DNA of 64,000 nt from Strongylocentrotus droebachiensis (GCA_035222895.1 JAVYIG010007861.1:32244-96243); one strand, 5' to 3'. Counted from the first letter of the stretch, positions 53,501 through 54,835 are shown. Numbers and translations are program-made. Notes: generated from the letters alone by a model not told the origin.

Positions 53501-54423
53501 TTTATCACCAGCCAGACTTTGACAAAACTCCTGTTTATCTAGCCAATCTGAGAAGGTGGATTGGGCGGCCAAGTACTGCTCATGTTCTCTCGCTATACAT
53601 TCACTCAGCTTCACAGCATCCTTTTCAAACAAATCAAATACATCATGAAATGTTAGCACATGGCTTGAGTGAGTGGTTTAGATTTGCAACAGGTTAATGG
53701 CAAGAAGTGATTGAAATAAAACTGACACATCAATGCACTTTTACGATCAGCAAATTTGTTGAAGCAAAGATTTCTGGTTTTACAGTTTGCGTTTCTAAAT
53801 GAAACCAATCTAGTTTTGTTTGTAGTAGCTTATATTACGTTACAGAGAAACTGAGTGCATCTGAGCTCACTCTTAAACACCACTTAAATCGAATTTGAGG
53901 GCTGTAAGGGAAGGCAACTTTATTATCACTCGCGTTCGTCCGGGTTCGGGACGCCTACTTATCTCTTAATCCCCCGTTCCCGGACGCGTATTGTACGCTG
54001 GCGGTCCCTTGGCGTCCCTTGCTCGCGTCTATTGTTGTCTGTTGGACAATAGAGCAGGCAGCCAGAAAAGAAGCCATCCCGTCCGCTAGGACCGCTGTCA
54101 ATCAACCTCACCGCTATCCAGCCCCTCTCTAATCCTTCCTAATCTGGCGTCCCCTGACAATAGCTGACCCGTCTAGAACGCGTTAATCTGGTGTTCCCTG
54201 ACAATAGTTGCACCCGTCTAGCTCGCGTTTAAAATACAAGATAGTAGATTTTCATAGATGAATTTTCAGTCTTGAAAGCAGAGCTAGAGCTGCAATCCTC
54301 CCGTGTTGATTGATAATAATTTGTCTAAAAAATGTGTCGCGCGCTAAAATAATAAACCTTACCAGCAACGCCTCAAGTCTTTCTACATACAGCCGCATAT
54401 GAGTAAAAGCTTCTTGTGCGACA
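784..54423 (-). CDS. Giant spectrin-repeat protein, nesprin/SYNE-like (internal part of gene, 35 exons)
   Basis: The exons listed separately splice into one continuous frame of about 2,507 codons, read from 54423 down to 784. The protein is a chain of roughly two dozen three-helix spectrin repeats with heptad hydrophobic spacing and recurring Trp in the first and third helices (for example RWQNY, EWLD, DWLDK, QWLEQ). Such proteins are elongated cytoskeletal linkers. In nesprins the rod joins actin at the N-terminus to the nuclear envelope KASH domain at the C-terminus; neither end is in this window, so location in the cell is inferred. Phrases such as SLEEKAEKAI, LSDKVTELEKRK and LEEKTTQMERDQ are reminiscent of nesprin rods. 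MACF1/dystonin or another giant spectrin-family protein is possible. No exon shows a stop or frameshift, so the gene appears functional. Confidence is high for a spectrin-repeat gene and moderate for nesprin. Confidence 0.72.
1157..1485 (-). repeat. tRNA-derived SINE, type B, copy 1
   Basis: Read on the minus strand it begins near 1485 with a tRNA-like head (box B-like GGTTTAAGTCCC) and then a conserved body (GTGTTAAATGGGTACC, TGTGCGGGTAAACC, CGCTATAAACG). It ends in a TTATTATTATTA tail at 1157. The same body recurs at 2563-2925. Confidence 0.65.
1846..2163 (-). CDS. Spectrin-repeat gene, exon holding a full repeat (106 codons)
   Basis: The exon starts ESLESAQLVMHSVQYVAQQL and contains AMEPWKQHQSAKEAVERWLD, ending RQLQEHR. 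Acceptor AATTTACAG, donor GTTAGT, phase 0-0. Confidence 0.82.
2563..2925 (-). repeat. tRNA-derived SINE, type B, copy 2
   Basis: On the minus strand the head reads GTGGTCGAGTGGTTTAAGG (box A-like), then GGGTTTGAATCCC (box B), as in a Ser/Leu-type tRNA. The body is shared with the copy at 1157-1485 and it ends in an ATT-rich tail. The tRNA part cannot fold as a complete tRNA by eye, so this is a SINE and not a tRNA gene. Confidence 0.75.
3023..3331 (-). CDS. Spectrin-repeat gene, exon holding a full repeat (103 codons)
   Basis: The exon starts AVKSELLPKLDHIEELCNEQ and carries KLNNQLDSTIQELNEAKKM, ending PDAKKEHE. Acceptor TTACTTAAG, donor GTAATT, phase 0-0. Confidence 0.8.
3793..3979 (-). CDS. 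Spectrin-repeat gene, exon (62 codons plus 1 base)
   Basis: After one base it reads LHDSAARLKDNIEKELSERA and ends VSDAEERINQLE. Acceptor CTATTTGACAG, donor GTAAGA. With the exon at 4390 it totals 112 codons. Confidence 0.78.
4055..4245 (+). repeat. tRNA-derived SINE, type A, plus copy
   Basis: A tRNA-like head (GCGATAGCTCAGTCGG as box A, GGGTTTGAAACC as box B) is followed by a body with GGTAAGGCATTAATCCTCA and AGAGGACCTAAAGCCGTC. The inverted copy at 48100-48275 matches it along most of its length. Confidence 0.75.
4390..4538 (-). CDS. Spectrin-repeat gene, exon (49 codons plus 2 bases)
   Basis: The exon starts AAKEILDNGETLPSRVTVAS and ends TQESVNRYH plus two bases that give Lys with the next exon. 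Acceptor TGTTGATTCAG, donor GTAAGA. Confidence 0.78.
4800..6036. repeat. Intron filled with nested inverted-repeat elements
   Basis: Positions 4840-4940 match 31085-31205. Positions 5000-5113 match 7031-7145 in inverted orientation (shared TGTCCCATTTGCAG edge). From 5116 to about 5917 lies a copy of the TTAACCCTTACTGTACTGGG element seen complete at 50364-50941; its right terminus is missing. Positions 5935-5965 are inverted against 6540-6570. No exon is seen. Confidence 0.6.
6037..6363 (-). CDS. Spectrin-repeat gene, exon holding a full repeat (109 codons)
   Basis: The exon starts EIENILQSQETQLKLLHSYS and carries LEDLFDSLQLQVESDRTRVE and VWIDYNDRRQELLEVL, ending QGKLSSVK. Acceptor CATTTTCTAG, donor GTATGC, phase 0-0. 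Confidence 0.83.
6540..7145. repeat. Interspersed inverted-repeat DNA element fragment
   Basis: The left edge (GATACTATGTCCCTTTTGCA) and right edge (CTTGCAAATGGGACATAGTC) are inverted relative to one another and to edges around 5000 and 5960. This suggests a non-autonomous DNA element or several fused copies. Confidence 0.5.
7146..7747. other. Intronic stretch without recognised content
   Basis: This part of the intron includes a slightly GC-richer block (7340-7520) with short open frames on both strands that lack family resemblance or splice support. I see no gene here. Confidence 0.4.
7748..8068 (-). CDS. Spectrin-repeat gene, exon holding a full repeat (107 codons)
   Basis: The exon starts QFFSQVLVYQNKMDDLVDLA and contains MKADLNNLNSRLSSVDFGA and KFLGKWQDLLSGVNDVE. 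Acceptor TTCCTGTTACAG, donor GTAACT, phase 0-0. Confidence 0.83.
8286..8609 (-). CDS. Spectrin-repeat gene, exon holding a full repeat (108 codons)
   Basis: The exon starts TNQPKMDHTLEQAQALIISA and contains QTLDTLHLDLLQASRNRG and VKKWLEEGEGMLKE. Acceptor TAATATAG, donor GTATGT, phase 0-0. Confidence 0.83.
8824..9128. mobile_element. MITE-like 305-base element, relative of the adjacent GC-rich element
   Basis: The two ends are perfect inverted repeats of 58 bases (8824-8881 and 9071-9128). The left interior (8882 to about 9000) is the inverted counterpart of the right end of the large element at about 14640-14763. It therefore looks like an internally deleted derivative of the same family sitting head-to-tail beside it. 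Confidence 0.7.
11190..13480. repeat. Diverged internal repeats of the GC-rich element
   Basis: A module of roughly 100-150 bases recurs at about 11195, 11310, 11550, 11660, 11750, 12740 and 13090. Each has CTTCTTACCC, an ACGGGGGACGAAG-type palindromic turn, then CACGGCC and an AGAGCTTCAGC-like segment. Later copies (13250, 13410, 13470) keep only the AAGCTTCAGCGAGCT-like part. Confidence 0.6.
14101..14222. repeat. Three-copy 41-base tandem repeat inside the GC-rich element
   Basis: Units start at 14101, 14142 and 14182, each beginning GCGTCGTTTATAAACACACG and followed by ACAAACTC. The subterminal position resembles transposase-binding repeats, but this is inference. Confidence 0.75.
14837..15163 (-). 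CDS. Spectrin-repeat gene, exon holding a full repeat (109 codons)
   Basis: The exon starts VALEEITYLEEVMSSLPEQY and contains the helix LMAAKANLEQKQRSLEGKL and CLKELKGWSQDVKE. Acceptor TTCTCTTCAG, donor GTAAGA, phase 0-0. Its donor lies about 30 bases from the end of the GC-rich inserted element. Confidence 0.83.
15621..15926 (-). CDS. Spectrin-repeat gene, exon holding a full repeat (102 codons)
   Basis: The exon starts DLQAKLDCLQAPFNKLNDGY, then ALETQTKSSLDAQDARKGY, and ends TKLRKCK. Acceptor CACATAAAG, donor GTATCT, phase 0-0. Confidence 0.82.
16357..16543 (-). CDS. Spectrin-repeat gene, exon (62 codons plus 1 base)
   Basis: One base completes Arg, then TVDTTGEKYARLTKAYNDRV and FEADLSQCDAQFQDLKSSVD follow, ending RRISTCK. 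Acceptor TGTCTAACAG, donor GTATCA. The 143 + 187 base pair of exons equals 110 codons, the same split pattern as at 3793/4390. Confidence 0.8.
16544..17700. other. Intron of about 1.16 kb with no recognised feature
   Basis: AT-rich sequence with a small perfect hairpin at about 16629-16660 (ATCTGCAGGATC and its complement). Short open frames lack splice borders in phase with the gene. Confidence 0.5.
17701..17843 (-). CDS. Spectrin-repeat gene, exon (47 codons plus 2 bases)
   Basis: The exon starts NVNDSSVSHKPLLMNLMRDG and continues LAQRLGEDEKQQITYKLDNI. Acceptor TTGTTGTAG, donor GTAAGA. It ends two bases into an Arg codon that the next exon completes. Confidence 0.76.
18588..18793 (-). CDS. 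Spectrin-repeat gene, exon (68 codons plus 2 bases)
   Basis: Two bases complete a split codon, then LEKTFQRAEKAAVSRFELMS and MKTWLDEQQSVI follow, ending NQISQHK. Acceptor TTTCCTCAG, donor GTATGG. With the 121-base exon upstream it totals 109 codons. Confidence 0.8.
18890..19330 (-). mobile_element. LINE 3' end fragment (minus orientation)
   Basis: On the minus strand it ends with GAAATAAACTGAACTTGAAC, a typical non-LTR retrotransposon 3' terminus, preceded by a 3' UTR with AGGGGACCAGCCTAGATAGG. A related tail lies at 32702-33062. No reverse transcriptase frame remains. Confidence 0.55.
19694..20413. mobile_element. DNA transposon (TIR TACCGTATTTGCCGG)
   Basis: This 720-base element is bounded by 28-base inverted repeats starting TACCGTA(G/T)TTGCCGGCG and reaching ATAAGGCCGCA. 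It carries no transposase, so it is non-autonomous. It lies in the intron between exons 18588 and 20443, ending only 30 bases from the donor of the latter. Confidence 0.75.
20443..20563 (-). CDS. Spectrin-repeat gene, exon (40 codons plus 1 base)
   Basis: The exon starts ALQDQVKSYNSKVRWLSVSS and ends SQDVQKKVI plus one base. Acceptor ATCTTACAG, donor GTGAGA. The last base joins the next exon to give Asp. The exon is framed by a DNA transposon on its downstream side and a LINE on its upstream side. Confidence 0.75.
20770..22981 (+). mobile_element. Degenerate jockey-like non-LTR retrotransposon
   Basis: Reverse-transcriptase motifs appear in successive broken frames: FSKILEKLVYRRLIDYID and FLDLSKDFDSVNHSYL in 21054-21635, then GIPQGSILGPPLFLLFINDL and LFADDTNMF in 21708-21989. 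The C-terminal tail domain (FNGPMLWSHLPPDIKM) is at 22391-22669. Internal stops and frameshifts (after 21635 and 21989) make it a dead copy. It ends GAATAAATTGAACTTG followed by an A-run at 22981, on the strand opposite to the host gene. Confidence 0.85.
21054..22669 (+). pseudogene. Reverse transcriptase pseudogene of the LINE
   Basis: Three separated open segments (about 193, 93 and 92 residues) cover the RT fingers/palm, the catalytic FADD box and the C-terminal region. In the first segment the AF-D box reads KDFDSVNH, keeping the catalytic Asp. Frame changes between segments and the missing endonuclease show inactivation. Confidence 0.8.
23006..23128 (-). CDS. Spectrin-repeat gene, exon (41 codons)
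   Basis: The exon starts EFWKYYSECLKGLEIKEEDL and ends VQQVFESK. Acceptor TTCTGCAG, donor GTAAGA. The A-rich end of a LINE copy (to 22981) sits only about 24 bases past the donor, so the insertion just missed the splice signal. Confidence 0.78.
23476..23526. repeat. (TAC)n microsatellite
   Basis: About 17 units of TAC with two interruptions (ACCACTAC). Confidence 0.9.
23591..24166. mobile_element. TIR element with repeated GGTGGTCGTT motif
   Basis: The ends are inverted: ATACAGTCAAACTTGTCC on the left, and on the right a sequence whose complement starts ATACAATCAAACCTGTGTTA. The GACCACC motif follows on the left, and three GGTCGTTA motifs precede the right end. It is 576 bases, non-coding, so probably a MITE of a DNA transposon family. 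Confidence 0.7.
24170..24252 (-). repeat. Partial SINE type B
   Basis: The 80-base body segment matches 1225-1300 and 2655-2730 (GGCTTGCCCGCACAAAATGT, TCCACTTCTTGGGGAGCATT). Head and tail are missing. Confidence 0.6.
24495..24695 (-). CDS. Spectrin-repeat gene, exon (67 codons)
   Basis: The exon starts GSSMELAGRRATFKAVSEEE and ends ELQTCVNERK. Acceptor TTTGTATGCAG, donor GTATGA, phase 0-0. Its partner is the 41-codon exon at 23006, giving 108 residues. Confidence 0.78.
24760..24949. repeat. Fold-back element of 190 bases
   Basis: Nearly the whole length is one palindrome, GGCCCGAATTCACAAAGCAA at the left and its complement at the right. Inside are repeated AAACCTCCTTTTGTTTCGCC-type segments around a short centre (AAACCTGGTTTG). 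Confidence 0.85.
25270..25477 (-). CDS. Spectrin-repeat gene, exon (69 codons)
   Basis: One base completes a split codon, then EIREEWQGSEMHIQRTQTML and FHLWLDQCQAKVIKP follow. Acceptor TTAATAG has a poor pyrimidine tract; donor GTACAT. Together with the 113-base exon upstream this makes 107 codons, one repeat, which supports the border choice. Confidence 0.72.
25535..25880. repeat. Nested inverted repeats
   Basis: One pair is GGCAGAAGGGCGTTAGC (25541) and GCTAACGCCCTTCTGCC (25739). A second pair is GTTTTCACGAAGTGACGGTA (25783) and its complement (25847-25866). The AGAAGGGCGTTA/CGCCCTTCTGGC motif recurs near 38840-38890. Confidence 0.7.
26199..26455. repeat. GA-rich microsatellites flanking an exon
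   Basis: An (AG)n run at 26199-26225 and a GAAGA/GAGAGA-rich tract at 26366-26455 lie on either side of the exon 26240-26352. The second runs through the pyrimidine tract of the acceptor on the minus strand. Confidence 0.8.
26240..26352 (-). CDS. Spectrin-repeat gene, exon (37 codons plus 2 bases)
   Basis: The exon starts RLSMEERRRHVDEVDEASRE and ends SLDEESLRKHL plus two bases. Acceptor TCACCAACAG, donor GTAAGT. The split codon is completed to Asn by the next exon. A GA-rich microsatellite lies on each side. Confidence 0.75.
26450..27235 (+). mobile_element. 3' fragment of a non-LTR retrotransposon
   Basis: The coding piece at 26510-26741 resembles the C-terminal region of jockey/CR1-type reverse transcriptases (HNTRHTVRDALCVPKFRTDT, SGIRVWNQLKS). 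A 3' UTR follows, ending CAGAAATAAATAAATAAAA at about 27235. The catalytic RT core is absent (5' truncated). Confidence 0.75.
27780..28440 (+). repeat. Tandem array of about 157-base units with nuclear-receptor-type half-sites
   Basis: About four units start GATACACACTATCACTAAGT and contain GGTTCTTGAGATAT, TTCATAAGTTGACCTC, TGACCTTTGAC and CTAATCAGATCG. The third unit has TGACCT four times at 28185-28213. The array ends in an ACGGACGG simple run and a CGGAGGCATAAAA tail, probably the 3' end of an interspersed element. Confidence 0.85.
28315..28395. repeat. GGAC-rich minisatellite tail
   Basis: A run of ACGGACGG/ACGTACGG motifs is followed by CCTCCGGCACCACCTTCGG, which forms a hairpin with GGTGGCGGAGGC. 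A shorter relative closes the second array at 33120-33200. Confidence 0.8.
28643..28870 (-). CDS. Non-spectrin linker exon or alternative first exon of the spectrin-repeat gene
   Basis: This 76-codon open exon lies between AG (TAGTATTAG) and GTTAGT, phase 0-0, so it can be spliced in frame between its neighbours. It encodes a Ser/Gly/Arg-rich, probably disordered segment (SSRRSLGQLRSSSLSKSDVK) with no heptads. The first codon is ATG directly after the acceptor, and a second ATG in good context (GCAATGG) follows 17 codons later. It may therefore be an internal linker or the start of a shorter isoform made from an intronic promoter. The polypyrimidine tract before the acceptor is poor, which favours the latter or a false call. 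Confidence 0.5.
29493..29592. repeat. (TC)n/(CCCT)n polypyrimidine tract
   Basis: About 100 bases of pure C/T, first (CT)n then (CCTC)n. On the minus strand it is a purine run. Such tracts can form triplex DNA. Confidence 0.9.
30527..30901 (-). repeat. MITE, TTAAAGATAAAC family, diverged copy 3
   Basis: The termini are TTAAAGGTAAAGACCAGT and its complement, 375 bases apart. Read on the minus strand, the interior aligns with the copies at 190 and 52962 (CATTGTGAAAGAAA, GATCAGAAAAGGTTGATCAT, TCTGGAATCATCAAAATGAT). Confidence 0.75.
31240..32170 (+). mobile_element. Remnant of an L1/Tx1-like LINE
   Basis: At 31632-31919 the frame reads SWIKDGIFQIKHVINQGTWI, the pattern found C-terminal to RT in L1/Tx1-type elements. 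Stops and frame shifts surround it. Upstream sequence (31380-31500) appears to be older RT-derived sequence, but I cannot assign motifs. Confidence 0.55.
32160..32701 (+). repeat. Second tandem array (131-base units) with perfect TGACCT direct repeats
   Basis: Four units each contain TGTGACCTTTGACCT (or CCGTGACCTTTGACCT). The 13-base TGACCTTTGACCT core lies at 32245, 32376, 32507 and 32644, spaced 131, 131 and 137 bases. Other shared words are GACCCAAGTGTGGCGGTAAT and TAATCAGTTCATTGGCTCT. The array is interrupted at 32702 by a LINE tail and resumes at about 33063. Confidence 0.88.
32702..33062 (-). mobile_element. LINE 3' tail inserted into the second array
   Basis: On the minus strand it ends AATAAACTTCAAACTCAAAC, with a 3' UTR carrying a GGTACCAGACACGATTAGCA segment. 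The array sequence is split by it, so the insertion is younger than the array. Confidence 0.65.
33594..34115. repeat. Long fold-back (palindromic) element
   Basis: The ends are ATGCCTAGTTCACACCGACG and a right end whose complement is ATGCTAAGTTCACACCGACG. The arms from about 33688 and to 34115 pair over some 190 bases, with AAAGCTTTGAGCAATTCGGG on the left against its complement on the right. The GACGCCGAAT motif occurs again internally at 33706, suggesting one element inserted in another. It is non-coding. Confidence 0.85.
34521..34817 (-). CDS. Spectrin-repeat gene, exon (99 codons)
   Basis: The exon starts AFIDDIQSHQTDMKNVTRHS and runs through ILWSANDLKAVRTKQLADSK to CREKIETLQ. Acceptor TAATCACCAG, donor GTGAGC, phase 0-0. 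It is the last repeat before the non-spectrin linker exon; the intron after it, about 5.7 kb, is packed with repeats. Confidence 0.8.
34853..35000. repeat. Compound microsatellite (AAT/AAC/GAC/CAC)n
   Basis: The AATAATAAC-rich part (34860-34925) passes into GACGACGAC and then CACCACCAC (34955-34985). It fills most of the intron between exons 34521 and 35146. Confidence 0.88.
35146..35322 (-). CDS. Spectrin-repeat gene, exon (59 codons)
   Basis: The exon starts TESQLGQTEELVGRWSQVEK, followed by DLAQWLEQTQKSL and NKLVKTSH. Acceptor TTCACCTTAG, donor GTAAGT (consensus), phase 0-0. The coding stretch continues open across the donor only briefly. Confidence 0.75.
35813..35950 (-). CDS. Spectrin-repeat gene, exon (46 codons)
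   Basis: The exon starts GILDTSLMHRQLIQAAEERV and ends VNDEIEQIIEQ. Acceptor GGATATGTAG, donor GTAATG, phase 0-0. With the next exon (59 codons) it makes one repeat of 105 residues. Confidence 0.75.
35951..37456. other. Intron of about 1.5 kb with no recognised feature
   Basis: AT-rich sequence with a C-run at 36108-36118. No splice-bordered open frame or repeated family was recognised. Confidence 0.5.
37457..37810 (-). CDS. Spectrin-repeat gene, exon holding a long repeat (118 codons)
   Basis: The exon starts SLMRELATCTSKLDNARTKG and contains a Gln-rich helix (VAVQQQQKYLDTLQ) and CHDWLLQAW. It ends RQVEVIK. Acceptor ATCATCTCAG, donor GTGATT (moderate), phase 0-0. It is the longest single-exon repeat here. 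Confidence 0.82.
38906..39306. repeat. Near-perfect 401-base palindrome carrying CRE sites
   Basis: The left arm starts TATAGAGTACCGAAGCTGTG and the right arm is its inverted match; the centre is at about 39106 (CTCCTAACCATTAGGAG). Only a few mismatches separate the arms (for example at 38980-38990 against 39215-39230). A full TGACGTCA lies in each arm (38924 and 39281). Confidence 0.88.
39878..40039 (-). CDS. Spectrin-repeat gene, exon (54 codons)
   Basis: The exon starts SMCAELASNVSKHQDYEEAL, then RDAERALLQVSQHV. Acceptor TGTCCACTCAG, donor GTTAGT, phase 0-0. Confidence 0.78.
40452..40607 (-). CDS. Spectrin-repeat gene, exon (52 codons)
   Basis: The exon starts TLEREIISHGSNLEEVESRA and ends RYANLLKKAQ. 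Acceptor GATGCATGCAG, donor GTGAGC, phase 0-0. It pairs with the next, 54-codon exon to make one repeat of 106 residues. Confidence 0.78.
41086..41412 (-). CDS. Spectrin-repeat gene, exon holding a full repeat (109 codons)
   Basis: The exon starts PVLDSMNEIRSKVKEAHNQG and carries MTQWEQYEESEAAFGVWLDD, then LSDKVTELEKRK at its end. Acceptor TTCCTGCAG, donor GTTTGT, phase 0-0. Confidence 0.85.
41953..42117 (-). CDS. Spectrin-repeat gene, exon (55 codons)
   Basis: The exon starts DVVKRSEEDVADHETLDYQV and ends VQHKLDALK. Acceptor TGTATGCAG, donor GTAGGA, phase 0-0. Confidence 0.78.
42570..42725 (-). CDS. Spectrin-repeat gene, exon (52 codons, weak donor)
   Basis: The exon starts ESVARVRSKKEMLDNLLKAS and ends YQSLLQKAW. 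The acceptor TTTTACAG is good. The donor is GTCTGT, poorer than the GTAAGN/GTGAGN used by most neighbours, so this exon may be inefficiently spliced. The intron upstream carries an intact LINE and a second LINE fragment. Confidence 0.75.
43150..43990 (-). mobile_element. 3' fragment of a non-LTR retrotransposon with C-terminal zinc finger
   Basis: On the minus strand a Cys-rich finger (CGVCDAG, CTTCRSWVYRRCNGMSGSL, FICKRCLG) at about 43990-43830 is followed by the RT C-terminal region (EKFCYLGDMLAVRGGV, LYDACVRKCMTYRSETWAMK, RMVRWMRRVSLHERRK). After a frameshift near 43430 the INRLRWFGHVARRE and GRPRKTWRETIEEDA motifs follow. It is a truncated, broken copy lacking the RT core. Confidence 0.8.
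43205..43883 (-). pseudogene. RT C-terminal pseudogene (two frames)
   Basis: Two open segments (43410-43883 and 43205-43444) overlap in different frames. The join occurs in the loop between the SETWAMK block and the LRWFGHV block, which in related elements is continuous. Confidence 0.75.
44000..47737 (+). mobile_element. CR1/L2-like LINE with intact coding frame
   Basis: The element lies in the intron between exons 42570 and 47854, opposite to the host gene. The 3' UTR is short and ends at a (TTA)n run (47708-47735), a typical L2-type tail. The exact 5' border is not visible; an earlier LINE fragment ends next to it at about 43990. Confidence 0.75.
44228..47473 (+). CDS. LINE endonuclease/reverse transcriptase polyprotein (1081 aa, intact)
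   Basis: The protein copies element RNA into the genome by target-primed reverse transcription. An APE-like endonuclease lies at about residues 140-350, with LLNAQS, LTETWV, VGDFNIHVDN (about 283), LDLVIA and SDHAAISF (about 345), keeping the expected catalytic residues. Reverse transcriptase follows at about 600-870: DLSAAFDTIDH (Asp near 718), CGVPQGSVLGPVLF and the YADD catalytic box (near 802). The C-terminal region has RLQRVHNNAARVLT and LHWLPVQKRIVFKI, characteristic of the CR1/L2 group. A hydrophobic stretch at residues 15-30 is odd for this family, so the real start may be downstream, perhaps at the Met near residue 41. Absence of stops over 3.2 kb means recent insertion. Confidence 0.88.
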   Translation: MYTHWSLCMSNQLYRVVTGLFFIVIVTSSAREHLSRDIQRMTASTGFHYSADQLLSLKNNASNASIDNRISPDLMLRIRELGINRIPATNRGVRGGHTKQRSLSARITARTSTHSRNRQDIKRPCFLRRISTVPHPSTVRIALLNAQSACNKTELLETYILDHDLDVFILTETWVTEGDRVTLNALTPAGYVYHSIPRCGRGGGIAIISKSGLNARLLPAQPFRSFECAEMEIKHNFERLMMTVIYRPPPSTRNGLTRNMFVEEFSTIIDAVASSNDNVLLVGDFNIHVDNNTDLESVRFAQLLDDASLVQHVQGSTHMSGHTLDLVIARSDADLVTSLHVDSFLSDHAAISFTCSLEKPTVPVKRVAYRKLRDIDMDAFSDDVYTSLSTLDSFSDTSQVVSAYNSRLSEVLDLHAPVKCRNLVLRQHIPWYNNDIRHKKQLTRRAERRWRSSKCQETRKVFIAMRNQLNAMMCQAKSGYIASKISECGKDPKRLFQMINDLLSPSKSVALPSHDDDEELANQFSAFFLDKIRSIRETIESRQERPENRGLRNPSACDSELSTFEPAEIEDIIRIIRTSPNKSCQLDPVPTWIIKQLSATFACGIMNIVNSSLQASEVPDDFKHAVVIPLLKKVGSDPEQLSNYRPVSNLPFASKVLERVVLHQLVDYMEFNHLMEVMQSAYKIGHSVESALLKVSNDILTAIDKHQMVLLVMLDLSAAFDTIDHHVLLQRLSERLGVKGSALRWIESYLSGRSQVVRIGDNISEPCPLKCGVPQGSVLGPVLFTIYILPLGDITRYHQVQFHFYADDTQLYLTFRPRDASATFDQMESCISDIQAWLSSNFLKLNPEKTEMLVLGSRHNHSTFHPRNLNIGGHTISPSSSARNLGVVFDHLFNMEKQVSSICRSANFHLRNVRRIRKYMSKQTTEQIIHALVTSRLDCCNALLVGVPSSAISRLQRVHNNAARVLTKAGKYARISHILRQLHWLPVQKRIVFKICLTTFKILHGQAPQYLSEMVSVTQSVRSLRSSEATRLVVPMTRTVTYGDRSFAKAAPTLWNSLPSHLRQIESTEQFKSQLKAFLFI
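47854..48026 (-). CDS. Spectrin-repeat gene, exon (57 codons plus 2 bases)
   Basis: After two bases that complete a split Asp codon it reads MKGVHTLLQDTIEEWNNVND, with the repeat core FCLWLNNAEHTI and SKLEEKTTQMERDQ. Acceptor TTGTGTAG, donor GTAAGA. The phase matches both neighbours. Confidence 0.8.
48100..48275 (-). repeat. tRNA-derived SINE, type A, minus copy
   Basis: This is the inverted match of the element at 4055. The minus strand shows GGTAGAGCAGTGGTCTCGTA and GGGTTTGAAACCAAGG (box B), then a body with CTCTCGGAGAGGACTTAAAG. Confidence 0.75.
48690..48800. repeat. Small direct duplication
   Basis: AAGAAAGATTAC and CAGTCCTTTTCAGGACT occur twice, about 50 bases apart. The second word is itself partly palindromic. 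Confidence 0.6.
49007..49325 (-). CDS. Spectrin-repeat gene, exon holding a full repeat
   Basis: This is 319 bases, starting DNVISAETRMSNHNAF, with the helix core VQEWLDSNKQSL and a C-terminal QRLQQMWSALNE. Acceptor TTTTTCAG, donor GTGAGC. It ends one base into a codon, which the next exon completes (Asp). Confidence 0.82.
49809..49961 (-). CDS. Spectrin-repeat gene, exon (51 codons)
   Basis: The exon starts SIECMVNEKKPAISHLKKKL and ends YDNLQQKCQ. Acceptor GTTGATCAG, donor GTATGA, phase 0-0. Paired with the 47-codon exon upstream it forms one short repeat. Confidence 0.78.
50364..50941. repeat. MITE with TTAACCCTTACTGTACTGGG termini and G/C runs
   Basis: The element is complete, 578 bases, with inverted termini TTAACCCTTACTGTACTGGG and matching right end. 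Just inside each terminus is GGGCCTGGGAGGCCCCCCC or its complement. A longer copy lacking the right end lies at 5116-5917. Confidence 0.8.
51035..51295 (+). repeat. tRNA-derived SINE, type C
   Basis: The head TGTGGTCTAGTGGATAATTC resembles box A and GGGTTTGAATCCC is box B. The body (GGCATACTCCACGCAGGTGA, AAAACCCGGGTCATAATAGT) differs from types A and B, and it ends in an ATTATTATTA tail. Confidence 0.72.
51345..51485 (-). CDS. Spectrin-repeat gene, exon (47 codons)
   Basis: The exon starts VCLALWDQAERDYEDMCNWL and ends KQQQVDHCK. The acceptor ATATACAG is immediately followed by GTATGT, which is itself donor-like; the reading frame shows these bases are coding (Val-Cys). Donor GTGAGA. Phase 0-0. 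Confidence 0.75.
51740..51890. repeat. Low-complexity AT/ATC-rich tract
   Basis: Contains short ATAATGATAAC and ATCATCATC runs within the intron between exons 51345 and 52146. No gene. Confidence 0.7.
52146..52328 (-). CDS. Spectrin-repeat gene, exon (61 codons)
   Basis: The exon starts ELQKCESIGALRLSSLEEKA and continues through RANLERARKQLEEY to ALHDCQ. Acceptor TTCACAG, donor GTATGG, phase 0-0. With its 51-codon upstream neighbour it makes about one repeat (112 residues). Confidence 0.8.
52962..53355 (+). repeat. MITE, TTAAAGATAAAC family, copy 2
   Basis: Complete 394-base copy with TTAAAGATAAACTTTAGT at the left and ACTGGAGTTTATCTTTAA at the right. It appears inserted in another repeat whose GAGCCAGA/CTTCTGGCTCTGAACAGAC borders resemble 38830-38890. 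Confidence 0.8.
53468..53620 (-). CDS. Spectrin-repeat gene, exon (51 codons)
   Basis: The exon starts DAVKLSECIAREHEQYLAA and contains FSDWLDKQEF and LAERCIKLK, a typical helix A/B stretch. Acceptor TTTGAAAAG, donor GTAAAT, phase 0 at both ends. Confidence 0.75.
53880..54362. other. GC-rich intronic block with short duplications
   Basis: Contains two related copies of AATCTGGCGTCCCCTGACAA and AATCTGGTGTTCCCTGACAA, each followed by CCCGTCTAG. No coding support. Confidence 0.4.
54363..54423 (-). CDS. Spectrin-repeat gene, exon (most upstream one found)
   Basis: This 61-base exon has acceptor TTTGCAG and donor GTAAGG. Its first base completes a codon from an unseen upstream exon; it then reads VAQEAFTHMRLYVERLEALL. 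It ends in phase 0, matching the next exon. The preceding exon must lie beyond the satellite and transposase region or outside the window. Confidence 0.6.
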
Positions 54424-54835
54424 CTGCAAATATATAAATCATATTTAGTATAGTGTCTGTATTCCCCAACCTATTAATCAGTACTGCATTGCGTGTATCA
54501 GCAATTCGCGCAAATCACAACATGTGGATAGCCCCCTAAAATGCGGTCACGTGATCTGAGCCCGACAGCGCTGGTACTGGTAAAGATACCACCACACTCG
54601 AAAGGCCTCGAAGGGCGCTTGCGATAAGCGAAAAAACTCGTTACAAAATCTCTGATTTCTTCATTTTAAGCGCTTTTTTGGGCGAAGCCGTTTTTTAAAA
54701 CTTGGCTAAGCCACCGCGTGCTTTGGAAATATGGCTCCGATTCCGCACTTTTGACAGCAATTTTGGCTTTTGGGGTGGATTTTTGGAAGTGACATCGGGA
54801 TTTCCTTGTACTAGTGAGTGACGCTGTGTGTACCC

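Noticed and set aside
54420-54830. Possible CpG-type promoter with CACGTG at about 54546
   Set aside because: Moderately GC-rich with one E-box, but it lies inside the transcribed span of the spectrin gene and no start codon or first exon could be placed beside it.
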